From positions 72,733,823-72,797,822 of the forward strand of contig NC_045432.1 in the NCBI RefSeq assembly GCF_902635505.1: 64,000 bases of DNA, written 5' to 3'. Both the position numbers and the translations under genes were made by a program. The DNA comes from Sarcophilus harrisii (Eukaryota; Chordata; Mammalia; Dasyuromorphia; Dasyuridae). Shown piece after piece: positions 50,770-63,525 of the stretch (the first letter of the stretch is position 1; every line of letters begins with the position of its first letter). A model generated the notes under the pieces. That model was not told where the DNA came from, searched no databases, and saw only the letters and a program-made list of their open reading frames with translations.

Positions 50770-50905
50770 CTCTTTCTCACTGCCTGAATCTCTCTGTCTC
50801 TCTCTCTGTGTCTCTCTGTATCTCTGTCTCTGTAAGTGTCTATTCCTCTGTATCTCTGTCTCCGTCTCTCTCTTTCTGTCTCCTCTCCCCTTTCTCTCTC
50901 TTCCC
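50770..50905. repeat. CT-rich simple repeat upstream of GLRA4
   Basis: TCTCTGTCTC-type repeats on the plus strand, about 0.9 kb upstream of the start codon. Confidence 0.9.
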
Positions 50906-52129
50906 CCCCGCCCCAGCTTATATGGACTTTTTAATTTCTCGTGGCTTCTTGAATGATGTGTAGTCTTCCTTTTCAGCCCTTCTTTTTTGTAGCCTTCCCG
51001 CTGCCATCACCTCTCAACTCTGTTGATCTCAATGCCCAACACAAGCTTTGTCCAGCAGGGTCAGGGCACCACACTCCATCTCCCAAAGGGTGACTGCCAG
51101 GCAGCCATGACCCAACTCCTATAGGAACTTGAGGTTTGGCTTTATCTTTTCTGCTTGAAAGAGATCCATGAGGTCCTGGTGCCTCCTTTGCCTTTTTTCC
51201 TGTTTTTGTCCTTCTCAGACCCATTTGCCTTGAGCTTTCTTCCTGGAGACTTAGCAGCTCCTTTATTCCTTTTTTACCCCAAATTGAGGCTGCCAAACAT
51301 TTGCCATTAACTAGCGTGACCTTAGAAGGATCCTTCGAGTCTCACTTTTTAAATCTGACAAAGGAGTGGAGGCTCTCTAAGGACGTGTTCGATTCAAACA
51401 CTACGATTCTCAAGTTCTCACTTGCATCTCTGCCTCCCTCCTTTAAATTAGGACCATGAGGAATGGTGAGGATCTGAGCTGGACCCGAGGTTTCAGTGGT
51501 GTGGGGAACTTTCAGGTAAGGATGTCCTGTCTACCAATACATGCCAAATCTTCCCAGTGACTTATAGTCTTGAATAGTTGCCCAGGGTACCGAGAGGTTA
51601 AGTGATCTACCCAGGATCACAAGGGCAGTATGTTGTTAGAGGTAGCACTAGAACATCCCAACAACCCTCAACGAGTCAAATCCTTCTCTTAGTAGCCTGA
51701 AATAAGTTAGAGAAGCGTGCACGGAAGCCTGCAGGCCTAAGAACCAGGCCCAAGGAGAGGATGGACTGAACAAACCAAGCCGATTCCTGCTCATGACTGT
51801 TGCCGATGCCATAGGGAGTTCAGTGCATGGGATCTCAGGAAGGAATTGGGAGGGCACCCAGTCCAATTCCCTCATTTTGCAGAGGAGGAAACTGAGGTCC
51901 AGAAGGTGAAGAGACTTGCCCCAGAAGCAGAGAGAAGGCATTTCGGATCACTCCATTGGGTCCCAGGCCCTCAAAGAAATAAGTTAGAGAATTTCCTCTT
52001 TGTTCCTCTGGAATGCCAAAGTTCCTAAGCATAGGAGAGTCAGCCCTGTGGGAGAACACACAATTTCCCATCAGTTCCTTATGTGGACAACTTAAGGCTA
52101 CAGTAAAGGACATGTTTCCGGTTGGAAGG
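50906..52129. other. Upstream flank of GLRA4, mostly unrecognised
   Basis: An antisense CORE-SINE fragment lies at 51845-51935 (TTGCAGAGGAGGAAACTGAG). The rest has no gene or clear repeat. Confidence 0.45.
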
Positions 52130-52345
52130 ACAATACGGTGTAGTGTAATGGGAAGATCATTGAACTTGAAATTGGAAAACCTGGGTTTGAGTCTTGACTG
52201 TGTGACCCTGGGGAAAGAAACTCATTCCTCTAAACCTCCGATTCCTCATCTAGAAAAGGGGTTAACACAGAATTGTTGTCAGGCTCTATTGAGTTAATGT
52301 CTGCAAAGCATTTTGGAATATGTGAAATAATAAATAAATATGAGG
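52130..52345 (+). repeat. CORE-SINE
   Basis: GTGTAGTGTAATGGGAAGAT ... TGACTGTGTGACCCTGGGGA ... CGATTCCTCATCTAGAAAAG. Confidence 0.7.
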
Positions 52346-53515
52346 TTGATTAGTAAAGTTTTCCTAAGAGTGTGGAAACATAAGCTCTAAGGGGAGAAGA
52401 GCAGGTGAGCACTGCAGCAATTATCAATAGCCAACAAGAGGTTAAAAAGATAGTTTAGTTTGAATAGTCCATTTCCATAATACCATAAGACAGACTCTCA
52501 GAGCTTAATTAAAAAAGCTCTCGGTCCATGTCAAAATTCTGGCAATTCTCTGACAACCTTTAGTAATCCAGTGTTACTATTAAAGCAGAAGTTTATCTTC
52601 AAGTCCTTTCTGTCATACTGTGGGCTGCTCCATTTACCCCAAGCTGACTGAGTCTCAGTGAGGAGGCTGTGTGTATTTGTGTTACAATTTAACAAGTATT
52701 TTCAGGATGAGAACGATTGTTTTCACATGCGAGTACCACCGAGTCAATAAATAAAGATTAAACACCCTTTGATAGATGCCAGATTTCACTAGGATCTTTC
52801 ACATGAAAGCCCGCTGAAGTTCACACCCCTGTAAAAGTAACTTCAGGAGTCCCAGTCTGACAGCTTCAAATTAGTGTTTGATTTCACAGGCAACTCAGCA
52901 GCTACTGGATTGGATTGTCTATTGTTTAAAACCCAATGGGAGACTGATTTCTTCTGCCCTTCTGCTTTCCTGTAGGGTGGAGCAACACCTCCATAAAGTC
53001 GTCAGTTATTGGAGTGCGTGAGACACTGAGGGATTTCTGAAATGCAGCTATAGCTTTAGAGGAATCTTGAGGAATCCAAATGGCCCCCCTCTGCTTCCTG
53101 GCTCCCCAGCTTGGGGAAACGATGATGTGATTAGCTACTTCTTCAGAAGCTTGGGGGTGGGGTGGAGAGGTAAATGCCTTCTCTTGAATCTGCTGACTAG
53201 GAGCAGGCTGGTGAAGGCCCATCTCTGAGGGGTAAGCCTGCTGCTTTTTGCTGTGTGTGGATTTTCCTTTTTGGGGTCATTTGAAACCTTAAAGGACATT
53301 GGCTGCTCTCTAAGACAGGGTCTTTCTGTAGCTGGCCAGGGGAGTTTGAGGTGGAATAAGCAAATGCTTAAGTCTATAAATAAGGCTGTATTTAAAGGGG
53401 GTGCTGAAGTGTAGGGTACCCATTTTCACAGCCCCAATCTCAGCTGGAGTTGGAGCTGACAGAAGCTAAGAGGAATGAGTTTACAATGAGACTGCTCAGC
53501 TCATGGGGACAGATT

Positions 53516-53516
<1 letters not shown>
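52346..53516. other. Intergenic sequence with no recognised feature
   Basis: No repeat or exon identified. Confidence 0.45.

Positions 53517-53550
<34 letters not shown>
53517..53550 (+). repeat. (GT)n microsatellite
   Basis: 34 bp of pure GT. Confidence 0.97.
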
Positions 53551-53552
<2 letters not shown>

Positions 53553-53864
53553 AAAACTCAGGGGGCTGTCTAGCAGGGAGACCCATCTGGGAAGGTTAAT
53601 TGGAAGAAGCAGCTTTCAGCATTTGGACAGCACCAGGGTTTGAGAAGAACTGGAGGCTCTGCCTCTGGTTCAGCACTGGACAGCGGTGGGGGTGCTGAAA
53701 AGAAGGTGTAAAATAATGAAGTCTCAGGTTGGTCCCATTTCTTTTCTTTCCTTTACTTTCTGCACCCCAGTCCGCCACCCCCACCCCAACCCTGCAGCCA
53801 TACCCTGGAGATATATAGAGCCTGCCAGCAACAGAAGTAAAGCCTTGGATGTGCAGCCGTGTAA

Positions 53865-54005
53865 AACTTGGGACTCAAATCCTTTCTCAAAAACTAGGGC
53901 AAATAACTTAGTTTCCCATGCTCTCAGTTTCTTTTCCTGTGAAATGGGGGTTATAATACCTGTAGCACTTAGCTGTGAAGTTCAAATGAGATCATTTATA
54001 TAAAA
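53865..54005 (+). repeat. MIR/CORE-SINE
   Basis: CTCTCAGTTTCTTTTCCTGT ... AGTTCAAATGAGATCATTTA. Confidence 0.65.
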
Positions 54006-54009
54006 TGTT

Positions 54010-54315
54010 TTGGAAACCTTAAAGAGCTGCAGAAATGGCACTTATTGGAGTAAACACTCCAATAGGGCACTAGGTGGAAGTTGCAGAGAGTCAGATTTCA
54101 GATCAATGTATGGAAAAAAAATCCCAGCAATTACAGCAGTCGAAGAGTGGAATAGATTCCTTGCAGAGGCAGCAGGTTCCCCTTCACTGGAGTTTTTCAG
54201 AGAAGCTGGATGGCCATTTGTTAAATATGTGGTAGCAGAATTTCTTGTTCGGGTACGGGCTTGGCTAGATGATCTCTGAAGTCTTCAACTTAGAGATCTT
54301 GTGATTCTGGGTACT
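54010..54315 (+). repeat. CR1/L3-type LINE 3' fragment
   Basis: AGTCGAAGAGTGGAATAGAT ... CACTGGAGTTTTTCAGAGAA ... TTGGCTAGATGATCTCTGAA, ending TTGTGATTCTGG. This is the order seen in CR1/L3 3' ends. Confidence 0.6.
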
Positions 54316-54655
54316 TTGCTACCATGATGCTGCCATGTGAAGTTTAGCGAACTACATACATATTAGAGATGTTGTGTCTTGCATTATGTATGTAGTGTAA
54401 GGTACATTGAGCAAATTGTGCAGAATTCATTGGGTCACCTTGAAAGAGCTATGATTTTATTGCTACAGACAGTCTTTCCATGCACAGATTACGACCTCTC
54501 CATATTCCATGGATTGCTATAGCTGAAAAATTTACCCTCTGCAGGAAGAATCTCTGGTGAACTGCTAATTGCTTGGCTAGATTGGCGTAGCTTGGGGGAA
54601 CACCAAGTCATTTCTGTTCTGTGATCAGATAATGAGGTCAAGGTTATATACAATT

Positions 54656-54656
<1 letters not shown>

Positions 54657-54697
<41 letters not shown>

Positions 54698-54708
54698 CGT
54701 GCGTGCGT
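54657..54708 (+). repeat. (GT)n with GTGC variant end
   Basis: GT repeat changing to GTGC repeats over the last 16 bases. Confidence 0.97.
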
Positions 54709-54787
54709 CCAGAATTGTGATTTCATCAGTATAGGAAACTTTCAGTGTGCCAACTCCTCCCAATACAGGTAAACATCTCCTTTGTAA

Positions 54788-54998
54788 CATAGAAGCAGCT
54801 GGATGGCACAGTGATTGGAGCACCAAGTTCAAATCCAGTCTCAGAACTTTCTGTTTGACTCCAGGCAGTCATTTAACCTCTGTCTACCTTGTAAAATGAG
54901 TATAAAAATGGCTACTTGTTGTGAAGATTATCCAGGATAATATTTGTAGAGTACTTAGCACAGTGTCTGGCACAGAATAAGTACTTATCAAACCGTTA
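54788..54998 (+). repeat. tRNA-headed CORE-SINE
   Basis: AAGCAGCTGGATGGCACAGT head, CAAGTTCAAATCCAGTCTCA, tail GTGTCTGGCACAGAATAAGT. Confidence 0.75.
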
Positions 54999-55024
54999 TT
55001 CCCTTCCCTATGGTTTTAGAGAAT

Positions 55025-55158
55025 CGTCTGGGACACTGAGTGTTTAAGTAACTTACCATGGACACATAGCCAATAACTTTTAGAAGTAGGACTTGAATCT
55101 AGATGATCTTGACTCCAAGACAGGCCATCCATCCATTCATCCATCCATCCATCCATCA
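55025..55158 (-). repeat. CORE-SINE fragment with (ATCC)n tract
   Basis: Antisense AAGTAACTTACCATGGACAC ... GACTTGAATCTAGATGATC, running into ATCC repeats at 55125-55158. Confidence 0.6.
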
Positions 55159-55159
55159 T

Positions 55160-56025
55160 GCTTACTTCCTCTGATGTTTATACATGTATATTATGTAAAG
55201 CAATAAAAGATTCACTGACTTCATCTTGCATAATTACGGTGTTTACCGAGTCTGCACATTGGAGCATGCACAAGCACAAACACACGCACCAATGCTGCCC
55301 TTTGCGTTTGAGGATGTGGCTGTCAGTGATCATTTTCTAGCTGGGTGTGTGGATGGGACTGAGGAGACTGATACAGGCCGAACAGTCTTTTCCACACTCA
55401 GTGCCCCTGAAAATTGTTATTTGATTTGCAGTCATTGCCTCAACTCCCTATATTTGGCCAAAGTCAGTCACCCACATTGCCCTCCCAGCAAATTAATTTT
55501 TAGGGAAGATGCCAAATGTAACCAATTCTGGGTGGGCTGCTTTTGAGAAATCATACTAGCTGTGACCCAGAAAAAATGATTCATCGTCCGTGTCGGGCCC
55601 CGCAGGAAAAAAAAATCACTAGAAAAGTTCGTCTGACGACAGACTACCTCTGTTCTGGACAGGTCACACACCAGCCTCTTCTGTCATAGACTCATGCACT
55701 GTCAGCAATGTCATCTACAGAGACTAAAATAGTGTGGCTTTGAGAACTTTTGACTTTTTCTTGCCTAGCATCAGTTTCTTTTTGTAACCTTCACATTTCC
55801 TTCCTGCTGTGCTTCCTACCCCCACCTACCACAGGAGCGTGTCCACTGCTGAGTCAAAGGCAGGTGGTGTTTAACAACTGCAAGCCCAGTAGAATCAGCC
55901 ACAACTCAGGGAGGGTTTAGAATGAAGCAAATGCTATACTGATTGAAAACTGCCAGTGGTCTTGCTGTTCTCACTTGAACTGGATAGCTTCTAGTAAAGC
56001 ATCAAGGTTAAATCGAATCTTGTAT
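55160..56025. other. Intergenic sequence with no recognised feature
   Basis: No repeat or exon identified. Confidence 0.45.
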
Positions 56026-56029
56026 TGGG

Positions 56030-56251
56030 GCAATGGAGCATGAGATGGTGGGGGAAAGCCTGACTGTGTTCTGTGTTACTTTTGTGACCTTGAGTATGTG
56101 ATCTAACTCACTGGGTCTCAGTTTCCTCAACTGTAAAATTAGGGGTTTGGATTAAGCCTATGAAGTCTAGAGTTGCATAACTTTAAGCCGAGGAAACCAG
56201 ACTCCTGAAGTCTTTTTGATTTAAAGTGTGTGTGTGTGTGTGTGTGTGTGT
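56030..56251 (+). repeat. CORE-SINE followed by (GT)n
   Basis: GGGTCTCAGTTTCCTCAACT in the core; a 26-bp GT microsatellite at 56226-56251. Confidence 0.65.
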
Positions 56252-56819
56252 TTTCCAAATAGTAACTTATTCAATTCAGCAGACACTTACATATCTACCT
56301 ACTCTATTAGGCACTATGTAGTTGTTGGGGAGAGAAGGGCAAAGATGAAACAACATGGTCCCTGCCTTCCAGGAGTTTGCATCCTACTGTGGTGATGCAC
56401 TATGTGCCGAGATAAGTAATTCCAGGTAATATGAAGAGAGAGAGAATTCTAATAACAAAAACTATTTAAATAAAATCAGAAACATATAAAGTCCAAATTT
56501 CTTATAATTGGAAAAACTGTGTATATCTACTTTCACAAAGAGATAGTATTTCTTATTTCCTTTAATAGCCTTTTCAAAAATCTTATTGTTTTATTGATCA
56601 GTATTATAAGGAAAGGCAGCCTACTATGATAGGCAGAGGATCAGCCTTACAGTAAGAGAATTCTTTTGGTGTTAAGCCATGCTCATAACATCACCTACTA
56701 GCTGTGTGACTAGGAGGAAGTTGCTTAATCTAAGTGTCCCAGGCACATCTTCGAATCTATGGGTTATGAAGGAATTGTTGGTCTTTACCCATGGGAATGA
56801 GTTGCCACCTGGTATGATC

Positions 56820-57310
56820 CATGAGTCTTGGCTCTCCTCCTCCAGATAATCATTTCTGCCTATATTAAGCGTACATCTTTTACTGATTTTGCCTTTTTTA
56901 AAACTCTGCGTCACTTGTTATATCTTCCATGTCTCTTTGTAGTCTCCATATTTGCCAAAGCTTATGGTGCAATAACATTTCATTATATTTGCATATCACA
57001 ACTCAGCCAGGCCACAATTGTTAGACACATTGGGTTATTCCCGATGATTTTTAGTCTTATAGATACTTTTATAAAGATAGATCTTTCCCTGCTTTGAATA
57101 ACAGCCTTAGGACGTAGTGCTTATAGTGCAATCTCTCTGTTCAAGGGTATCAACAATTGTGTGACTCTTTTTATACATTATATTATTGAATTACTTTTTA
57201 AAATAAATGCACCCATTCACAGTTCCATAGTGTAATCATGTACATTGTATGGTGTGCAATGGAACAATATACCTCTGTCCCACCAGAATTGAATTTTATC
57301 TTTACTTTTG
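56820..57310 (-). repeat. Old L1 3'-UTR fragment
   Basis: Antisense L1-tail order: AACATTTCATTATATTTGCATATCA-type text, then GGGTTATTCCCGATGATTTT. Strongly diverged. Confidence 0.5.
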
Positions 57311-59539
57311 GGGGAAATATAGTTATCTTTGCCAATTAAATGGGCCCCAGAGCATCAGCTTTATTTTTGTGAATATGATCAGGAAAGGGGGAAGAAGACT
57401 AGTTCATTAGTGAAATCCCCACCCCATTCTGAAACTTTTTAATAATCAACATTTGAAGGAATCTCCCTGTTTCTCCCCCCCAACTGCCAAGTAGTCATGT
57501 AGTCTCTGCTGGAAGACTCCTGGTGAGGGGGCACCAGTTAGCTAGTAGAGCAGCCATTTCACTTTAGGACACCTCTTAAATACTATCCTGAATTCCCTGG
57601 GGGGCTTGCTGCTACATTTCCCTCTCTTTCATTAAGTCTTGAGTTCCATGGCATCACATTTCCACTCTCCCTTGTTGGGTTATCAGCTTTAATGGAACCA
57701 TCCTCAGAGGGATAACAGAGGCCATCATCCAGGACCTTGTGGGGCCAACCAGAGCCCATCTTCCACATTTCTTCAGATGCTCAAAGATCATTATCCTCTC
57801 TTTACCTCTGTCCAATTATTCTCTTCTCCAGACTGATCGTCCTTTGGCATTGTCTATGGTCCTCTCTCCCATCCTGATTGCCCTCTTCCGCACTCGCCAT
57901 GGTCTGACAGTGACTTTCCTATGTATGATGTGTCCAGCACTGACCATAGAACTCCAGATGTGGGCTGATCAGGACAGAATTAAAAGGGACAATTTCTTGC
58001 CTACTCCGTCATTGAAAGAAGCCGTCTTCCTGGAGCAAAGGTAACCTGCTTTTCTGAAGATCACTTTAGAAAGCATTCAAAATGGCAGCTTGATTATCCC
58101 AAGAGAATAGAATGCAAAACTCACAGTCTCTTTTTTTCTGATAGCTGAGATTTTGGCCAAGAGTTTTCTGAGGCTTCATTTAAAACCAAACAGCAGTGGG
58201 CAGAAACCTGAAGAGGCCCAAAGAGACTAAAATAAACCAGACAAGTCTCCAACCATGATGATGTCCCTGAGAGGGTATTAATCAGAGCTAAAGAGAATTG
58301 GTGTTCCAGGAGGGAATCGGCTTAGGTTAATCAAATCGATTGGATCACAGTGTGAAACTGAGACTTGCCATTGGCTTTCTACTGACCCGAAAGAACCTTT
58401 TCTAGCCGGATTTTCACAGTACTCTTAGTCAACTAATGACTGTTCCCCTCTCAGAGCATTTCCTTGTCCCCACGGAGACTGGTAGGAGGCCCTCATCACT
58501 GTGGTGAGACGCTTGCCATCGTATTTGGAGGGTGGCCACGTCAGCTCACTTCTGAGGGGCAATGATGATGGCATACCATCTGCAGATGCAGATCTGAAGG
58601 ATTTCTGCAGTGCTCACCATGTCTTTCCTCCCATCTGCAATCCAGGATGACTAAACATTTACGAGGTCTAACGTATACTGTAATTCCTCCCAAAATCCAT
58701 GTTGAAATCCCCAATGAAAATTGGGGAGGCTTTGAGTCAGGTGCCCAAACCTGCACACCTTAGTAGACAGTTTGCATGAGTTGGTGTGGCTGAAAAAAAA
58801 ACCCTCATCCCTTGACATATGACTTTCTGTGGCTGTGCTTTCTCCTAGCTAGATTGGTCTGTGGATCATAGATTTCCAGTCTCTCATCAGACTTGTCCTT
58901 AGGACCTTCACACTCAGCAGATTCTGACAAAGCTAGAGCTGCGTTGGCAGACCCCAGGGTTCTCCCCTCACCCCAGGGGACGACTTGAATGAGAGAGGCA
59001 CGAGAAAAGGAGAAGCCTCTGTCATCTCTGTGGAAGTTAGCCCCCCAAGATCTTTGAGGTAGCTCCTTAGGTTTGGTTTGGGGGATGCCCTTAGGACCCA
59101 GTGGGAAAGAAGGAGATAAAGAACCCAGGGCCGTCAACCCTCTGCTAGGCTGTTCACCTCTCCCCCTAGCTAAATACCGAGAGAGAAAATGGAAAACTTT
59201 TCAGCATCTGGACCCATGCTCAATTCACTGGTCAGCTTTATTCTGGCCTGTTCCATACCTAGCTTGATGCTGTTCAACTTTGGCACCCTTTCACTAGAGA
59301 TAGCAGCCTAGAACGGTTTGTCAGGTGATTCACTTGGATCAAATACTCAGGCGGCCGCCCGGCTACACCCGTGGAAAAGAAAGCGCCATTCTTTGATTTA
59401 ATGATTACACTGTTAAGTGTAGGGGTTCTCAGCTTCAGATCTGTGTACTGGTTTTTCTTTTAAAAATATATATATATCGATGGCTAATGCTGAAATATGT
59501 TTGGCATGAATTCTTATTACATTGTGTATTACATTCTTT
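57311..59539. other. Intergenic sequence with no recognised gene
   Basis: No exon with splice sites and no confident repeat. A NotI-type GC cluster (GGCGGCCGCCCGG) at about 59351 is isolated. Confidence 0.45.
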
Positions 59540-62500
59540 CCCCCTGGTTTTAAATATTTTTTTGCAATTACGTGTAAAAATTCATTTTTTAAAATTTTGA
59601 GTTCCAGATTCTTTCTTTCCTTCCCACCCCCATGGAGAAGGCAGGCAATTTGATATAAGTTATACATGTACAGTCGTGTAAAACATTTCTGTATTAGTCA
59701 TATTGTATAAGAAAACACAAAAAAAAACCCCAAGAAAAATAAAGTAAAAAAAAAAGGGTGCTTCAGTCTACATTCAGACTCTCCACCAGGTTTTACTCTG
59801 GAAGTGGATAGCAAGTGACTTGCCCATGGTCACACAGCTAAAGCTCATTATTTCTTACAACTCATTAATATTTCATCACAAGCATAATTTGTCCAGGTAT
59901 TCCCTGATTGATGGATATACCCTCAATTTCCAATTCTTTGCCTCCACTGAAAGAGCTTCTGTAAATAGTTTTTGGTGCACATCGCTCCTTTTCCTTTTTA
60001 TTTTTTAAAATAGGATAGCTTTGATTTCTTCATCTGAAAACTGCTTGTTCATATCCTTTAACCATTTATCAATTAGAGAATGACTTTTCTTCTTATAAAT
60101 TCAGCATGATTTTCTATATATTTGAGAACTGACATATTAGAGAAATTTGCTCTAGAAATTCCCTCCCCCATCCCCTCCCCGTTTTCTGCTTGCTTTCCAA
60201 TCTTGGCTATATTGATTTTATTTGTACAAACCCTTTTTAATTTGATGGAACCAAAAATCTCCATTTTCCATCTCAAAATATACTTTATCTCTTGTTTGGT
60301 CATGGACTCTTCCCTTATCCATAGATCAGACAGGTACATTTTCCTATGTTCCCCTAATTTGGATATGTTACCACTCTTTATGTCTAAATCACGTAGCCAT
60401 TTTCATCTTATCTTATCACCATAGTATGAGATGCGGGTCTGTAGTTTCTGCCAAATCAGTTTCCAGTTTTTGCAGCAGTTTTTGTCAAATCGTGAGTTAT
60501 TGTCCCAAATGCTTACAACTTTACCTCTATCAAACATTAGATTTTTATGGTATCACTGTTCCCCCACTTTACCAGATCGTTTCAATGATTGTTATTTTGT
60601 AATACCATTTGAGATCTGGTATAGGTAGGTCACCTTTCTTCACATTTTTATTTTCATGTATTTCCCTGATATTCTTGACCTTTTTTTCTTCTAGATGAAT
60701 TTTGTTATTTTTTCTAGCACTATAAAATAATTTTTGGTAATATGATTGGTATGGCACTGAACAAGTTAATTAAGTAGAATTGGGATTTTTATTACATTGG
60801 TTTAGCCTACTCATAAGCAAATAATATTTTTTCCAATTGTTCAGATCTGACTTTGTGTGAAAACCGTTTTGTAATCGAGTTTGTCTTAGCATGTATAATC
60901 CCGACTATCTTATATGGTCTATAATTATTTTAAATGAAATTTCGCTTTCTAGCTCTTGTTGTGGGACTTTGTTGGTAATATATAGAAATGCTGATGATTT
61001 ATGCGGATTTATTTGTTTTATAAACTGCAATTTTGCTAAAGTTGTTAATTATTTCAACTAGTTTTTTTAGTTGATTTTCTAGGATTCTCTAGGTATACAT
61101 TTGTATCGTCTACAGAATGAATTTGCTTATTTTAATTTCTTTGATTTCTTTTTTCTTTAATTGCTATAAACTATTATTTTGTGTATAATATTGAATAATA
61201 CTGGTGATAATGAGCATCCTTGCTTCACTCTTGTTTTTAATGAGAAGGCTTTTAGTTTATTTATTCCTGTTACAGATAATGCTTGCTAATGGTTTTAGGT
61301 ATATATTCTATCATTTTAAGGAAAGTTCCATTTATTCCTATGCTTTGGGGCATTCTTTAGTAGGAATGAGTGTTGAATTTTGACAGGAGTTTTTTCTGCA
61401 TCTGTGGAGATGATCGTATAATTTCTGTTGGCTTTCTTATTGATGTGGTAAGTTGTACTGATAGTTTTCATAATATGGAGCCAGCCCTGGATTCCTGCCA
61501 TAAATCCTACCTGGTCATAGTATATGATTTTTGTGACATATTGTTGTAATCTCCTTGCTGATATTTCATTTTTAAATTTTCTCATCAATATTGATTAAGG
61601 AGATTGGTCTATAGTTTTCTTTCTCTTTTTTTGCTCTTCCTGGTTGCTCTTTCCTCAGCATAATATTTGTGTCTTAAGAATTTGGTAATACTCCTTCTTT
61701 GCCTAATTTTCTAAATACTTTATATAGTACTGGAATCGATTGTTCTTTAGATGTTTGATAGAGTTCACTTGTGAACTCATCTGGCCCTGGGGATTTTTTA
61801 AAGAGAATTCACTGACAACTTGTTCATTACCCTCTCCCTGCAAGATAGAGTGGTTGAAGTATTCTATTTTCTCTTCTGTTAATGTGGACAATTTATATTT
61901 TTGTAAATATTCATCCATTTCACTTAGATTTTTAGATTTATTAGTATATAATTAGACAAACTAGTTCCTAACAATTGCTTTAATTTCATCTTCATTGGTG
62001 ATGAATTGGCTTGGTTCACCCTTTTCATTTTTGATACTGGTAATTTGGTTTTTTCTTTCTTAAAAAAATCAAATTGACCAATAGTTTATCTATTTCCTCC
62101 TATAACCAGCTCCTAGTTTTATTTTTTAGTTCAATGACTTTCTTTTTTTTCTTTTTTTTTTTATTTAATAGCCTTTTATTCACGGTTATATGCATGGGTA
62201 ACTTTACAGCATTAACAGTTGCCAAACCCCTTGTTCCAAGTTTTTACCTCTTACTCCCCCACCCCCTCCCCTAGATGGCAGGATGACCAGTAGATGTTAA
62301 ATACATTAAAATATAAATTAGATACACAATAAGTATACATGACCAAAACGTTATTTTGCTGTACAAAAAATCAGACTCTGAAATATTGTACAATTAGCTT
62401 GTGAAGGAAATCAAAAATGCAGGTGTGCATAAATATAGGGATTGGGAATTCAATGTAATGGTTTTTAGTCATCTCCCAGAGTTCTTTTTCTGGGTATAGC

Positions 62501-63060
62501 TAGTTCAGTTCATTACTGCTCCATTAGAAATGATTTGGTTGATCTCGTTGCTGAGGATGGCCTGGTCCATCAGAACTGGTCATCATATAGTATTGTTGTT
62601 GAAGTATATAATGATCTCCTGGTCCTGCTCATTTCACTCAGCATCAGTTCGTGTAAGTCTCTCCAGGCCTTTCTGAAATCATCCTGTTGGTCATTTCTTA
62701 CAGAACAGTAATATTCCATAATATTCATATACCACAATTTATTCGGCCGTTCTCCAACTGATGGACATCCACTCAGTTTCTAGTTTCTAGCCACTACAAA
62801 AAGGGCTGCCACAAACATTCGTGCACATACAGGTCCCTTTCCCTTCTTTAGTATCTCTTTTGGATATAAGCCCAGTAGTAACACTGCTGGATCAAAGGAT
62901 ATGCACAGTTTGATAACTTTTTGAGCATAGTTCCAAACTACTCTCCAGAATGGTTGGATTCATTCACAATGCATCAGTGTCCCAGTTTTCTCACATCCCC
63001 TCCAACAATCAGTTCAATGACTTTCTTACTTTCAATTTTGTTAATTTCTCCTTTGATATT
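59540..63060 (-). mobile_element. Decayed L1 LINE (3' UTR and ORF2), interrupted by a younger L1
   Basis: Minus-strand ORF2 remnants in order: linker and RT start (61703-61918, with MDEYLQKYKLSTLTEEKIEY and NPQGQ), RT core (61316-61588, with IIYYDQVGFMAGIQGWLHI and IISTDAEKTPVKIQH), the post-RT segment (60569-60757, with LPIPDLKWYYKITI), then the C-terminus and 3' UTR down to 59540. Several stops and frame changes; inactive. The 5' part is missing beyond about 63060. Confidence 0.88.
62145..63010 (-). mobile_element. Younger 5'-truncated L1 inserted in the older L1
   Basis: 866 bp of antisense L1 3' UTR starting with poly-T (the A tail), then GCCTTTTATTCACGGTTATA ... CCGTTCTCCAACTGATGGAC ... 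GGATCAAAGGATATGCACAG. Flanked by the perfect 17-bp duplication AGTTCAATGACTTTCTT at 62128-62144 and 63011-63027. Older L1 text resumes on both sides. Confidence 0.95.
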
Positions 63061-63384
63061 CTGGCTCTCCCTGTCCACGAGGCCACTCAGCTCAGTTACG
63101 TCCAACGGTTCCTGTCTTTTCAGAGTGGCACCAGATGGGTCGTGGCTCCTTTGGATCACCGTGTATTACTTTTATGAGAGCTACCTTAACTTTTCCCTGA
63201 TTGATTTCAGCTTTGTAAAAATATATATTAATATATTGTAATTGCACGTAAGACAATTCCCAGCAAAAAGCCAACCTTTGCTAGACAACATTCCTTCAAA
63301 AAGAGTTACATACTGCCCAATGACATACTAGTGAAGTCACTTTCTACTGATATTAATAGAAGGGAAGGACATGATGGGTACAGT
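63061..63384. other. Unrecognised sequence beyond the old L1
   Basis: At about 63060 the L1 text stops. The next 130 bp (CACGAGGCCACTCAGCTCAG onward) is GC-richer and matches nothing I recognise. Confidence 0.4.
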
Positions 63385-63525
63385 GAAGAGACTGGGAGTC
63401 AGTAACTTGAGTTGGAATCCTTTTCTGATATTTACTGTGTAGGTGATCTTGGAAAAGTCATTGAATTACTCTTGACCTCAGTGCCCTCCTCTGGAAAGCG
63501 AGAGAGGTCAATTAAATCACCACAG
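63385..63525 (+). repeat. CORE-SINE fragment
   Basis: GACTGGGAGTCAGTAACTTG ... GTGATCTTGGAAAAGTCATT ... TTGACCTCAGTGCCCTCCTC. Confidence 0.6.

Noticed and set aside
62950-63177. 75-residue plus-strand frame crossing 63060
   Set aside because: It runs from antisense L1 into unrecognised sequence; no homology is evident.
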